A stretch of DNA of 38,320 nucleotides from Streptomyces sudanensis (lineage in GTDB: Bacteria; Actinomycetota; Actinomycetes; Streptomycetales; Streptomycetaceae), in NCBI RefSeq assembly GCF_023614315.1, contig NZ_CP095474.1, forward strand, positions 4,802,607 through 4,840,926. Direction: 5' to 3'. A model generated the notes under the pieces. It searched no databases, had not been told where the DNA came from, and saw nothing but the letters and a program-made list of their open reading frames with translations. The translations under genes and the position numbers were made by a program. Positions 16,868-24,067 of the stretch are shown here, piece by piece (positions within the stretch are counted from its first letter, which is position 1; every line of letters begins with the position of its first letter).

Positions 16868-17455
16868 ATGGATCCCCGCATACCCCGCCTGCGGCGCAAG
16901 CTGGCCGCGATCCCGTTCCAGCCGCTGCGCAGCCACTCCTTCGGGGAGGAACGACACGGGTTCCGCCTCGGTCCGAAGCTCGCGGAAGTACGTGTCGCCG
17001 CTTTTGAGGCCGAGCACGACATCGTCCTGCCCGACGCCTATCGGCAGTTCCTCACGCACGTCGGCGGCTCCGGCGCGGCGCCGTTCTACGGCCTCATGCC
17101 GCTGGAGCGGTGTTCCCTGCTGGTCATGAACCCACGTGGAGAACCGGGGGCGCCCCGCGGTTTCGACGGCACAGGCCCCAGGCCCCACGGGCGTGATCTC
17201 TTCCTCCACATCATCGAGATGGGCTGCACCGACGTCTGCGTCATCGCAGTGACCGGTCCCCTCACCGGCCGCGTCCTCATCGGCAACGGCGACGGGTTCT
17301 GGGGCCCTCACCTCTCCTCCGCCACCGACTTCCTCGACTGGTACGAACGCTGGCTCAACCACATGAGCGCCGGACGAGACAACCGGGCTCTGGAACTCAC
17401 CTCACCCCGGCTTCGAGCCCATCCGAACCGTCACCGCACGGCTCCGAGGAACTGA
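16868..17455 (+). CDS. SMI1/KNR4 (SUKH) family protein
   Basis: A 195-residue soluble protein of the SUKH superfamily. The core motif is clear: LAEVRVAAFEAEHDIVLPDAYRQFLTHVGGSGAAPFYGL, with the helix and the LP-x-x-Y-x-x-F-L turn, followed by strands and the ending FLDWYERWLNH. SUKH proteins often act as immunity proteins for contact-dependent or polymorphic toxins, but many are orphan. No toxin gene is adjacent, so immunity function is not shown. The ATG at 16868 is preceded by a weak GAGAGAAG. It sits directly downstream of a transposase remnant, in a region of gene decay. Confidence 0.8.
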   Translation: MDPRIPRLRRKLAAIPFQPLRSHSFGEERHGFRLGPKLAEVRVAAFEAEHDIVLPDAYRQFLTHVGGSGAAPFYGLMPLERCSLLVMNPRGEPGAPRGFDGTGPRPHGRDLFLHIIEMGCTDVCVIAVTGPLTGRVLIGNGDGFWGPHLSSATDFLDWYERWLNHMSAGRDNRALELTSPRLRAHPNRHRTAPRN

Positions 17456-17611
17456 CCTTCCGGGGCAGCGCCACGGAATGCGTGCCAGAAGCCGATCTCA
17501 TGGGCAGAGCCACTCGGCAGGCTCCGCCACCGTTCTTCGGAGGCGGAGGCGGAGGCGGAGGCGGAGGCGTTCCGGCGGACGACGCGACTCCGCACCGCTC
17601 CTCCAGGCTGC

Positions 17612-17660
17612 CGTACGGCCGGAAGCCGACCAGGGGTTCCGGTCGCCTTCCGGCCGTACG
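17612..17660. repeat. 14-bp perfect inverted repeat
   Basis: CGTACGGCCGGAAG (17612-17625) and its exact complement (17647-17660) flank a 21-nt loop. No gene ends here, so it may be a relic terminator or the end of a lost element. Confidence 0.75.
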
Positions 17661-17762
17661 AGCACACCTCATGCGCCGACGGATCCCCAACCATGCTTCC
17701 AGCACGGTCCGCTCGTCGGCGTGCGTGGGAGGAATCGGCCGTCCGTCCGGTGTCGTGCTCAT
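17650..17762 (-). pseudogene. Truncated DinB-like (mycothiol-dependent maleylpyruvate isomerase fold) gene fragment
   Basis: From an ATG at 17762, with CAGGGGG upstream, the minus strand encodes MSTTPDGRPIPPTHADERTV followed by LEAWLGIRRRM. This is the typical N-terminus of streptomycete DinB-superfamily proteins (usually ...ADERT.LE.WLDFHRATLA.KC.GL). Similarity stops after about 37 codons, and the frame then runs into the GGAGGC repeat. The call rests on remembered family patterns, so it is moderate. Confidence 0.45.
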
Positions 17763-18066
17763 GGGCCCCCTGGCAGCGGCAGCCGTACCGATGCGTGCCT
17801 TCGCCGACGACGAACACACCCCTCGTCCTCGCCTCGCCCGCCCTCACGAGCCGGCTCCGCCGGGGCCGTCTGGCTCCTCCGCCTGCTCCGTGCGGTCGAC
17901 GGCCGTGGCCGGCGCACAGCGCCGACCGGGTGCGGCGTGCTGACGGGTGCGGGTTGTACGCGTGACCGGCGTGCCTGTACCCGGTGTGGGCGTGACCGAT
18001 CTCCGGGCGGTGCGTTGGGCGGGCGGAGTCCGGTGACGGTGAGGGTCGTACGGGAGGAGCTGCGGC

Positions 18067-18894
18067 GTGGACGACGAGGTTCAGCATTCGGAACACGGCT
18101 TCGGAACGGGCATGTTGTCCGTCTTCGGGCGCCAGTTGAAGCTGCTGCGGGACCGGGCGGGGATGGACCGGGCGAAGTTCGGTTCGCTGACCGGATACTC
18201 GCCCTCGACCATCGCGGCGTTCGAGCAGGGGAGGCGGATCCCGCCACCGAGGTTCATCGATAAGGCGGACGAACTGTTGGAGGCGGGCGGGGTCCTGAGC
18301 GCGGGCAAGGAGGAGGTGGCCCGGGCCCAGTACCCGGCGTTCTTCCGGGACGCGGCCCGACTGGAGGCGGAAGCGGCCGTGCTGCAGGTGTACGCAGTTC
18401 AGGCCGTACCGGGGCTGTTGCAGACCGAGGAGTACGCGCGAGCGGTCTTCGCCATGTGGCGCCCCCGGTTGGAAAGAGACGTCATCGAGCAGAGGCTGGC
18501 CGCCCGACTGGCGCGGCAGGGGATCTTCCGGAGGTCCGCTCCACACCTGAGTTTCGTGATCGAGGAAGCCGTCCTGCTTCGGCCGCTCGGTGGGGAGGCG
18601 GTGTGGAAGGGGCAGTTGGAGCAGATCCTGCTGATCGAGGAGAAGCGGAACGTGGAGATCCAGGTGATGCCGCTCTGCCGTCACGAACACGCGGGACTGG
18701 CTGGCCCGTTCACCTTGATGGAGCTGAGGGAAGGGCGCAGGATCGCCTATGCGGAAGTGCAAGGCGACAGCAGGGTCCACACAGCGCGTCAGAAGGTCCG
18801 GGAGCTTGAATGCACATACGGGTCCCTGCGCGCACAGGCCCGCACTCCGGCAGAATCACGTTCGTTGATCGAGGAGCTGTTGGGAGAGGGATGA
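18067..18894 (+). CDS. XRE-family regulator with DUF5753 domain
   Basis: A 275-residue regulator. The helix-turn-helix occupies about residues 18-75 (QLKLLRDRAGMDRAKFGSLTGYSPSTIAAFEQGRR). The DUF5753 region has the expected VQAVPGLLQTEEYARAVF and NVEIQVMPLCRHEHAGLAG blocks. The GTG start at 18067 has a GGAGGAG site about 8 nt upstream. It overlaps the following DUF397 gene by ATGA, the same layout as the pair at 9535-10613, but the sequences differ enough that a recent local duplication is unlikely. It is the last regulator before the cluster beginning at 19696, so it is a candidate, unproven, cluster regulator. Confidence 0.9.
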   Translation: MDDEVQHSEHGFGTGMLSVFGRQLKLLRDRAGMDRAKFGSLTGYSPSTIAAFEQGRRIPPPRFIDKADELLEAGGVLSAGKEEVARAQYPAFFRDAARLEAEAAVLQVYAVQAVPGLLQTEEYARAVFAMWRPRLERDVIEQRLAARLARQGIFRRSAPHLSFVIEEAVLLRPLGGEAVWKGQLEQILLIEEKRNVEIQVMPLCRHEHAGLAGPFTLMELREGRRIAYAEVQGDSRVHTARQKVRELECTYGSLRAQARTPAESRSLIEELLGEG

Positions 18895-19094
18895 ACGGGG
18901 AAGAGGGCGGGCTCGGTCCGGACGGACCGGCCTGGTTCAAGAGCAGTTACAGCGCCGGTGACGGCGGCGAGTGCGTCGAGGTCGCCGCCGGTCCCGGCGG
19001 GGTCCACGTCCGTGACTCGAAGGACACCGCTCGCGCGCCGCTGGCCGTCGGCGCCCCGGCGTGGGCCGCGTTCGTGGAGTTCGCGGCGTTCTGA
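18891..19094 (+). CDS. DUF397 small protein
   Basis: A 67-residue DUF397 protein: PAWFKSSYSAGDGGECVEVA, VHVRDSKDTARAPL, then PAWAAFVEFAAF. Its ATG overlaps the stop of the XRE/DUF5753 gene (ATGA), giving coupled synthesis. It probably works with that regulator, as DUF397 partners do elsewhere in actinobacteria. A strong hairpin begins 9 nt after its stop. Confidence 0.92.
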   Translation: MNGEEGGLGPDGPAWFKSSYSAGDGGECVEVAAGPGGVHVRDSKDTARAPLAVGAPAWAAFVEFAAF

Positions 19095-19102
19095 CGGGAA
19101 CG

Positions 19103-19132
19103 GGGCCCCGGGCGGATGCCCGCCCGGGGCCC
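19103..19132 (+). terminator. Terminator after the XRE/DUF397 pair
   Basis: A perfect 13-bp GC stem (19103-19115 with 19120-19132) and a 4-nt loop ATGC, located 8 nt past the DUF397 stop at 19094. Confidence 0.85.
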
Positions 19133-19183
19133 GTACCTCCCTGGGGAAACCGGTGTCTCGACCGGGGCCCGGCCACGGGCAGA

Positions 19184-19294
19184 GGCATGGGTGAGGCGGC
19201 CGGTGTCGTCGACGATCGGGACACCGCCGACCCCCGGCCTGTAGGTGACGTGTTCCCGCAGGCCGTCGTGGACGTCATCGGACTCCGCTTCGAT
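19184..19294 (-). pseudogene. Possible CBS-domain remnant (chloride-channel-like)
   Basis: The minus strand reads ESDDVHDGLREHVTYRPGVG, then GVPIVDDTGRLTHA, which fits a CBS-domain C-terminal half (GVGG.PVVD..GRLTGWLTH) as found in streptomycete ClC-type transporters. It has no start codon, and a stop lies upstream in frame. The plus-strand frame over the same bases (from ATG 19187) shows no family features. Confidence is low. Confidence 0.3.
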
Positions 19295-19501
19295 CCGGCG
19301 AGGACCGCGCAGGCCGTCGGCGCCGGGGCTTCACGCGCATATACCGTGCTCCCCGCGGATCACAAGGGCGGGGGCCCGAACAAAGAATTTCAATATTCAA
19401 AAACCCGCTCCCGGGTACTTCTTGATGCCCTCTGAGCTGGCCAAATGCGGGGGAGACCGGAGACCGTACGCCGGTAGACGCTCGCAGTCCAAGGTCATGG
19501 A

Positions 19502-19517
19502 ACGGAGGGAACTCCGT
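19502..19517 (+). promoter_or_regulatory. Hairpin enclosing an upstream GTG's ribosome-binding site
   Basis: ACGGAG-GGAA-CTCCGT forms a 6-bp stem. Its left arm and loop contain GGAGGG, 6 nt before an in-frame GTG (19516) whose reading frame continues into the GNAT gene. It could be an operator palindrome or a translational control hairpin. Confidence 0.4.
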
Positions 19518-19695
19518 GATCACGGACGTCTGCGCCTGCTGTGTACCGAACCCCGCCCAACACGGCGAGACATCGGCAAACGGGCGCCACCCGACGGCGC
19601 CGGAGCCCCGGCAAAGACCCCTGGAATATGAGGGGAGTTGTGGTTATGATCGTGAAGCGCGCGATCCGCGGACAAGGGACAGGGGGAGGGTCTTC

Positions 19696-20169
19696 GTGGA
19701 AGTACCCGCCGTGACGTCGATCACCATTGACAGGGCCGGTGCGGACGACATAGAAATCGTCACCGATCTTTTTCTCGGCTATCTGGACTTCTACAAGGCT
19801 CCGGCCTCCAGGGAGGCAGCCGGTTCTTTTATCGCGGAACGGTTGGCCAAGGCCGATTCGATGATTTTCATCGCCCGGGACGCGGACGGGACCGCCCTGG
19901 GTTTCACTCAGGTCTACCCGACCTTCGCGTCCGTCTCCATGGGGCGGGTGTGGATCCTCAACGACCTGTACGTCGTCCCGGACGCGAGGCGCCTCGGGGC
20001 CGGCCGTGCGCTCGTCCGGTTCGTCACCGACAGGGCCCGGGCCGAGGGGGTCGTCAGGGTCACCCTGGCCACGGCCGAGGACAACGTGTCCGCGCAGGCG
20101 CTCTACGAGGCCGAGGGCTTCACGACCGGTCACCCGGTACGTCACTACGTCAAGCGGACGCGTCAGTGA
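19696..20169 (+). CDS. GNAT-family N-acetyltransferase
   Basis: A 157-residue single-domain GNAT, first gene of the cluster. Motif order is standard: helices 1-2 (VTDLFLGYLDFY), the strand with WILNDLYVVPDARRLGAGRALVRF containing the acetyl-CoA pyrophosphate loop (RRLGAGRA), then TLATAEDNVSAQALYEAEGF. It probably acylates an amine in the pathway or on the product (tailoring or self-protection). The GTG at 19696 follows AGGGGGAGGG. A second in-frame GTG at 19516, with its own GGAGGG, would add a 60-residue low-complexity tail containing a CACC motif. It resembles the cluster's other GNAT (34505) in the LNDL(Y/F)V strand. Its stop is 43 bp before the next gene. Confidence 0.85.
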   Translation: MEVPAVTSITIDRAGADDIEIVTDLFLGYLDFYKAPASREAAGSFIAERLAKADSMIFIARDADGTALGFTQVYPTFASVSMGRVWILNDLYVVPDARRLGAGRALVRFVTDRARAEGVVRVTLATAEDNVSAQALYEAEGFTTGHPVRHYVKRTRQ

Positions 20170-20212
20170 ATCTCCCGAGATGAGCTGAGCCTCCACGCGG
20201 TTAGAGGCTTTC

Positions 20213-21073
20213 ATGCAGACGATCCTTGTCGTGGACCGGCTCGCCGAAGCGGCGGTTCCCTATCACGAGTGGTTCACCCCGTCCGACGGCCGGCTGGTCC
20301 TGTTCACCACTCGGCCGGCGGAGGCGTTCTCATCCGTCGAGACCGCGCGTTACCTCGAAATGCACCACTATTCGACGGAGGACGCGCTCACGCTTCTGGA
20401 GCGCGACGCGCTGCGACGCGCGGGGCAGCCCGACGTCACGGCCGTCGTCGCGCCGGCCCGAATGGATCTGCTGCTCGCGGCAGTGCTGCGTGAACGGCGG
20501 GATCTGCCCGGGCAGACGAGAAGAAGCGCCCTTCTGTTCAACGACGTCTGCGCCCTCCGGCACGAACTGGAAGCCGCGGGTCTCCCCACGGTGAACTGCT
20601 CGCCGGTGACGCAGATACTGGACGTCTTCGGGTTCGCCGCGGAGCACGGGTTTCCCGTCCGGGTCCGGCCACGAGGAGCCCGGCACGGTGCGACCGTGGA
20701 ACTCGGAAGCACCGGGGAGGTCGAGGCGTACGTCGCCGGCGGACTCACCGCGCGCAAGGAGCACCTGCCCGACCTCGCCGTCGAATCGGTTCCGCAAGGG
20801 CGCCGGATGGACCTGGCGGGCACGACCGGCGGGGGAATCCCCGTGACGACCGGCGGGGGAATCCCCGTGACGCCGCAGGGCGGTCCGGTCGCCGACGAGG
20901 AAGTGGCGGGGCTCGTCGCCGCCGCGCTCGACGTCCTGTCCGTTCCCGCCGGCCACCACTGGCAGGCGAAACTGATCCGGACTCCGGAGGGAGTCCTGAT
21001 CGACGAACTGACGGTGGGGCTCACGGCCGGTGATCCCGTTCCGGCCCCCCGAATACGAGAGGCACAGCCGTGA
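20213..21073 (+). CDS. Degenerate ATP-grasp-like protein
   Basis: A 286-residue ORF that follows the next gene's ATP-grasp fold but has lost key residues. Recognisable pieces are FGFAAEHGFPVRVRPRGARHG (the ligases have PLVVKPRNAAG; the ATP-binding lysine is now Arg), VESVPQGRRMDLAG (against VEAFVPGGMCHVDG) and WQAKLIRTPEGVLIDEL (against FHIEVFHTPDD; the first metal Glu is Ala). It ends soon after. Two in-frame 24-bp repeats encode TTGGGIPV twice. It may be non-catalytic (a partner subunit or scaffold) or decaying. It starts 43 bp after the GNAT and overlaps the next gene by GTGA, which argues that translation is still useful. Confidence 0.72.
   Translation: MQTILVVDRLAEAAVPYHEWFTPSDGRLVLFTTRPAEAFSSVETARYLEMHHYSTEDALTLLERDALRRAGQPDVTAVVAPARMDLLLAAVLRERRDLPGQTRRSALLFNDVCALRHELEAAGLPTVNCSPVTQILDVFGFAAEHGFPVRVRPRGARHGATVELGSTGEVEAYVAGGLTARKEHLPDLAVESVPQGRRMDLAGTTGGGIPVTTGGGIPVTPQGGPVADEEVAGLVAAALDVLSVPAGHHWQAKLIRTPEGVLIDELTVGLTAGDPVPAPRIREAQP
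20822..20869. repeat. Two in-frame 24-bp tandem repeats
   Basis: Identical units at 20822-20845 and 20846-20869 lie inside the degenerate ATP-grasp gene. Each contains the small palindrome GGGGAATCCCC and keeps the reading frame. Confidence 0.9.
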
Positions 21074-22326
21074 GCTTGCTCATCCTGCACCGCGGTTCCC
21101 TCCGTGCGAACCGCTATGCCGAGTGGCTCGCGGATTTCGGCGGAGACGTCGTCCTCCTGGCTTCGCAGGAGAAGCTGGACGCGGTGAAGGAGGAACTGCG
21201 GCCGACGGCCGACGGCTTCCTGCACGCCGAAGCGATAACCGGATACGACCTGAGCGGCCGGCTGGAGTCGCGGGCCCTGGAACTCGCCGAGAAGTACGAC
21301 GTCCAACACGTCTTCGCGAGCAACGAGTACGACCTGGAAAGAGCGGCGCTCCTCCGGGAGATCCTCCGGATTCCCGGGCAGGGAAGCGACAGCGCACAGG
21401 CGTTCCGCGACAAGGTCCTCATGAAGGAGGCCGCCCTCGCCGGCGGTGTGCCCGTCGCTCCCTACCGTACGGTCGAGTGCGCCGCCGACGTCCACGCCTT
21501 CGCCGCCGACCACGGCTTCCCGCTGGTCGTCAAACCGCGCAACGCCGCCGGGTCGGTGGGGACCACCGTCGTCCGCACCCCGGAGGAGCTCGACGAACTC
21601 GTCGCGCTGCGGATGACGGCGGACCAGGGCCGGCCCAACCTGCTCGTCGAGGCGTTCGTCCCCGGTGGGATGTGCCACGTCGACGGCCTGGTCCTCGACG
21701 GCGAGGTCGTCCTCGCCTGGCCGTCGCGGTACCTGGACGCACTGGTGTCCTTCCCGGTCGGCGGAATCCTCGCCGATGTCTCCCTCGATCCGGACGATCC
21801 GCTCGCCGCGCGCCTGCTGGCTCTCTGCGACCGGCTGATGAGCGCCATGCCGACGCCGCCGAACTGCGCCTTCCACATCGAGGTCTTCCACACCCCGGAC
21901 GATCGACTCGTGCTGTGCGAGGTCGCGAGCCGCACCGGTGGCGCCAAGATCAAGGAAACGATCGAGGTCATGTTCGGCGTGGACCTGACCGAGGCGTGGC
22001 TGCGGGCCGAAGTCGGGCTGGAACCGCCCCGCGCCCTGCGCGGCCCCCGGCGGCCGCGGCCCCGCACCATGGCCGGATCGCTGCTGATGCTGTCCCGTCC
22101 GGGGCTGGTCCGCGACGTGCCGCGGACCGCCGACTTCCCCTGGGCGGAGCGGTACGAACTCCTGGTGGAGCCGGGGCAGCGGCTCGACCCGGCCGCCTTC
22201 TGCGGCGACGTGATCGCCTCACTGGTCGTGTCCGCGCCCGACCGGCGGGAGTGCGAGCGCCGACTGGGCCTGGCCCGCCGGTGGTTCGAGGACGCCGCCG
22301 TGATCGATCCCCCGCCGCACGCCTGA
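21070..22326 (+). CDS. ATP-grasp ligase (pair A, first copy)
   Basis: A 418-residue ATP-grasp enzyme expected to join a carboxylate, activated as acyl-phosphate, to an amine. An N-terminal substrate-binding fold (1-105, with VFASNEYDLERAALLREIL) precedes FRDKVLMKEAALAGGVPVAPY, the ATP lysine in FPLVVKPRNAAGSVGT, LLVEAFVPGGMCHVDGLV, and the metal-binding glutamates in FHIEVF and LCEVASRTGGAK. The usual ExN is ExA-S here, as in several amino-acid ligase relatives. A C-terminal domain of about 110 residues follows. The GTG at 21070 overlaps the previous stop. Its closest relative in the window is the gene at 26713, matching in the FHxEVF-TPD and HVDG segments. Confidence 0.9.
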   Translation: MSLLILHRGSLRANRYAEWLADFGGDVVLLASQEKLDAVKEELRPTADGFLHAEAITGYDLSGRLESRALELAEKYDVQHVFASNEYDLERAALLREILRIPGQGSDSAQAFRDKVLMKEAALAGGVPVAPYRTVECAADVHAFAADHGFPLVVKPRNAAGSVGTTVVRTPEELDELVALRMTADQGRPNLLVEAFVPGGMCHVDGLVLDGEVVLAWPSRYLDALVSFPVGGILADVSLDPDDPLAARLLALCDRLMSAMPTPPNCAFHIEVFHTPDDRLVLCEVASRTGGAKIKETIEVMFGVDLTEAWLRAEVGLEPPRALRGPRRPRPRTMAGSLLMLSRPGLVRDVPRTADFPWAERYELLVEPGQRLDPAAFCGDVIASLVVSAPDRRECERRLGLARRWFEDAAVIDPPPHA

Positions 22327-22391
22327 CGACCCCGCCCGTCGCTCCGCCGGACGCGCAGCCGCCGCCCGCCCCCAGCCGAAAGGACCCTCCC

Positions 22392-23594
22392 TTGCCACGC
22401 GTGGCCGTCATCGGAGGCACCATCAACATCCTCCTCCGCGCCGCCGCTCTGGACGTGAGCGTCGTGCTGTTCCACAAGGAGGGCGCCTACGACCCGGAAT
22501 CCGTCAAGTACTGCACGGAACTGGTCCACGTCGACTTCGTCGACGACCCCGAAGCCCTGGTGGAACTGGTGCGGGCCCACCACGAGCGCCGGCCGTTCGA
22601 CCGGGTCATGTCGCTGACCGAGAACGGCCTGGTGCCGGCCGCCCGGCTCAACGAGATCCTCGGGCTGGGCGGCAACTCCCTGCGCACGGCCGAGCTGCTC
22701 AAGGACAAGGTGTCCATGCGCCGCCGTCTCGACGAGGAAGGCATAAGCCCCGTCGCCTACCGCGCCGTGCGCAGCCGGCAGGAGCTCGACGCGTTCCGGC
22801 AGCTGATCGGCGGTCCCGTCTTCGTCAAGCCGGTGAACGGCTCCGCCAGCGTGGCCGTGCAGCGCGTGGACACGTCCGCCGACGCGGCGTCGGCCTGGGC
22901 CCGCCTCACCGCGGCGGGGTACGACGAGGCCATAGCGGAGGAGTTCCTGGAGGGGCCGGAGTTCAGCGTCGACGCCTACTCGTGGCAGGGCCGGCACACC
23001 GTCATCGCCGTCACGCGCAAGCTGCTCGCCCCCAACTCCCTGGAGATCGGGCACTCGATGCCCGCCCAGCTCGAAGAGGACACGCGGTCGGAGATGACGC
23101 GCATGGTCCGCGCGATGCTCGACGCCGTCGGCCTCGTGGAGGGCCCGACCCACACCGAAGTACGCCTGACCCCGAAGGGCCCGCGCATCATCGAGTCCCA
23201 GAACCGGATCGGCGGCTCGCGGCTCTACGAGATGATGTCCCTCGCCTTCGGCATCGACATCATCCGCCTCGCCGTGGCCGTCCCGCTCGGCCTGGAACCG
23301 GCCCCGGAGAAGACCCCCGACACCCTGGCGGGCGCCGCCGTCCGCTACTTCACGCCGCCCCCCGGCGTGGTCACCGCGATCACCGGCACGGAGCACCTGC
23401 CCGACGACGGGACGCTGCGCCTGGCCCTGGGCGTCGCGGTCGGCGACACGGTCGCGGAGCAGCGCACCTCGATCGACCGCGACACCCTCGGCTGCTACGT
23501 CGTCTGCTCCGGTGCGGACGAGGCGGACGCCGTCGCGCGCTGCGAAAGGGCCCTGGACACCGTGACGATCACCACCCGGGCGGTGGCGCGGTGA
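22392..23594 (+). CDS. ATP-grasp ligase (pair B, first copy)
   Basis: A 400-residue ATP-grasp amino-acid or peptide ligase. The N-terminus MPRVAVIGGTINILLRAAAL is followed by SLTENGLVPAARLNEILGLG, LLKDKVSMRRRLDEEGI, the ATP lysine in GPVFVKPVNGSASVAV, AIAEEFLEGPEFSVDAY, and the metal ligands Glu (THTEVRLT) and Glu-x-x-Asn (IIESQNRIGGSR), all intact. The start is TTG at 22392 with AAAGGA about 8 nt upstream; this choice gives the same MPRVAVIGG start as its paralogue at 27979. A 65-bp gap separates it from the previous gene, and a GTGA overlap couples it to the mutase small subunit. Confidence 0.9.
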   Translation: MPRVAVIGGTINILLRAAALDVSVVLFHKEGAYDPESVKYCTELVHVDFVDDPEALVELVRAHHERRPFDRVMSLTENGLVPAARLNEILGLGGNSLRTAELLKDKVSMRRRLDEEGISPVAYRAVRSRQELDAFRQLIGGPVFVKPVNGSASVAVQRVDTSADAASAWARLTAAGYDEAIAEEFLEGPEFSVDAYSWQGRHTVIAVTRKLLAPNSLEIGHSMPAQLEEDTRSEMTRMVRAMLDAVGLVEGPTHTEVRLTPKGPRIIESQNRIGGSRLYEMMSLAFGIDIIRLAVAVPLGLEPAPEKTPDTLAGAAVRYFTPPPGVVTAITGTEHLPDDGTLRLALGVAVGDTVAEQRTSIDRDTLGCYVVCSGADEADAVARCERALDTVTITTRAVAR

Positions 23595-24067
23595 CCGTCC
23601 CGACGCCCTGCCGGGACCGGGCTCCCGTCGCGAGGAAGACGGTCCTCGTCTCCAGCGTGTCCTCCGACTCGCACACCTGGAACCTGGTCTACCTGCAACT
23701 GCTCCTCGAGGAGATGGGGCACGACGTCGTCAACATCGGGGCGTGCGTCCCGGACCGGTTATTCGTCGACGAGTGCCTGCGGCACCGGCCGGACCTCGCC
23801 GTCGTGAGCACCGTGAACGGCCACGGGTACGCCGACGGCAGACGGCTGATCCGGCGCGTCCGCGAGGAGACCGCCCTGGACCGCCTGCCGGTCGTCATCG
23901 GCGGCAAGCTCGGAATCCGGGGCGGCCTGCCGCAGGACGCCGGCCTGGAGCTCATCGGGGAGGGCTTCAGCGCCGTGTTCGACGACAGCGCCTCCCCCGA
24001 CGACTTCCGCCGTTACGTCGAGTCCGTTAGTACGCGGCGGCTTCCCGCGGGGAGCCGGCACCGATGA
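23591..24067 (+). CDS. Glutamate (methylaspartate) mutase, small cobalamin-binding subunit
   Basis: A 158-residue B12-binding subunit. With the large subunit it rearranges L-glutamate to L-threo-3-methylaspartate by adenosylcobalamin radical chemistry. The cobalamin motif appears as VSSDSHTWNLVYLQLLLEEMG (residues about 20-40), supplying the axial histidine, His28; the classic DxHxxG is DxHxxN here. Later come VVSTVNGHGYADG and PVVIGGKLGIRGG, as expected for the nucleotide-tail groove. GTG at 23591 overlaps the previous stop, and the stop overlaps the large-subunit ATG. Codon 57 is TTA (23759-23761), so 3-methylaspartate supply should depend on bldA. Confidence 0.92.
   Translation: MTVPTPCRDRAPVARKTVLVSSVSSDSHTWNLVYLQLLLEEMGHDVVNIGACVPDRLFVDECLRHRPDLAVVSTVNGHGYADGRRLIRRVREETALDRLPVVIGGKLGIRGGLPQDAGLELIGEGFSAVFDDSASPDDFRRYVESVSTRRLPAGSRHR
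23759..23761 (+). other. TTA codon in the mutase small-subunit gene
   Basis: In-frame TTA encodes the leucine in PDRLFVDE (codon 57). It is a candidate bldA checkpoint within the cluster. Confidence 0.9.

Larger units (their letters stand above)
17456..18066. other. Gene-poor interval with remnants, hexamer repeat and hairpin
   Basis: A 611-bp stretch with no intact gene. It contains five GGAGGC units (17539-17568), a perfect 14-bp hairpin (17612-17625 with 17647-17660) and, on the minus strand, the start of a DinB-like gene (17762 leftward). Long open frames crossing it are compositional shadows of the repeats. Confidence 0.6.
19133..19695. other. Upstream region of the biosynthetic cluster
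   Basis: About 560 bp without an intact gene, lying between the terminator at 19103-19132 and the first cluster gene. It contains the possible CBS remnant, an AT-rich patch (19380-19405, with AATTTCAATATTC), a hairpin around a ribosome-binding-like site (19502-19517) and a TATGAT -10-like hexamer (19645-19650) about 45 bp before the GTG of the first cluster gene. The -35 is not evident. The cluster promoter most likely lies here. Confidence 0.5.

Noticed and set aside
16868-17455. Toxin-immunity module around the SUKH gene
   Set aside because: No toxin, repeat-rich or secretion-linked gene lies next to it; only the SUKH fold itself is supported.
17539-17568. Collagen-like or proline-rich protein from the GGAGGC repeat
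   Set aside because: The repeat lies outside any supported gene, with no start or flanking domain.
17478-18263. Arg-rich plus-strand open frame
   Set aside because: It is composed of GGAGGC-repeat translation and overlaps the regulator gene in another frame; no family features.
19187-19435. Plus-strand ORF of 82 codons after an ATG
   Set aside because: No domain, weak start context, and the complementary strand explains part of it better as a CBS relic.
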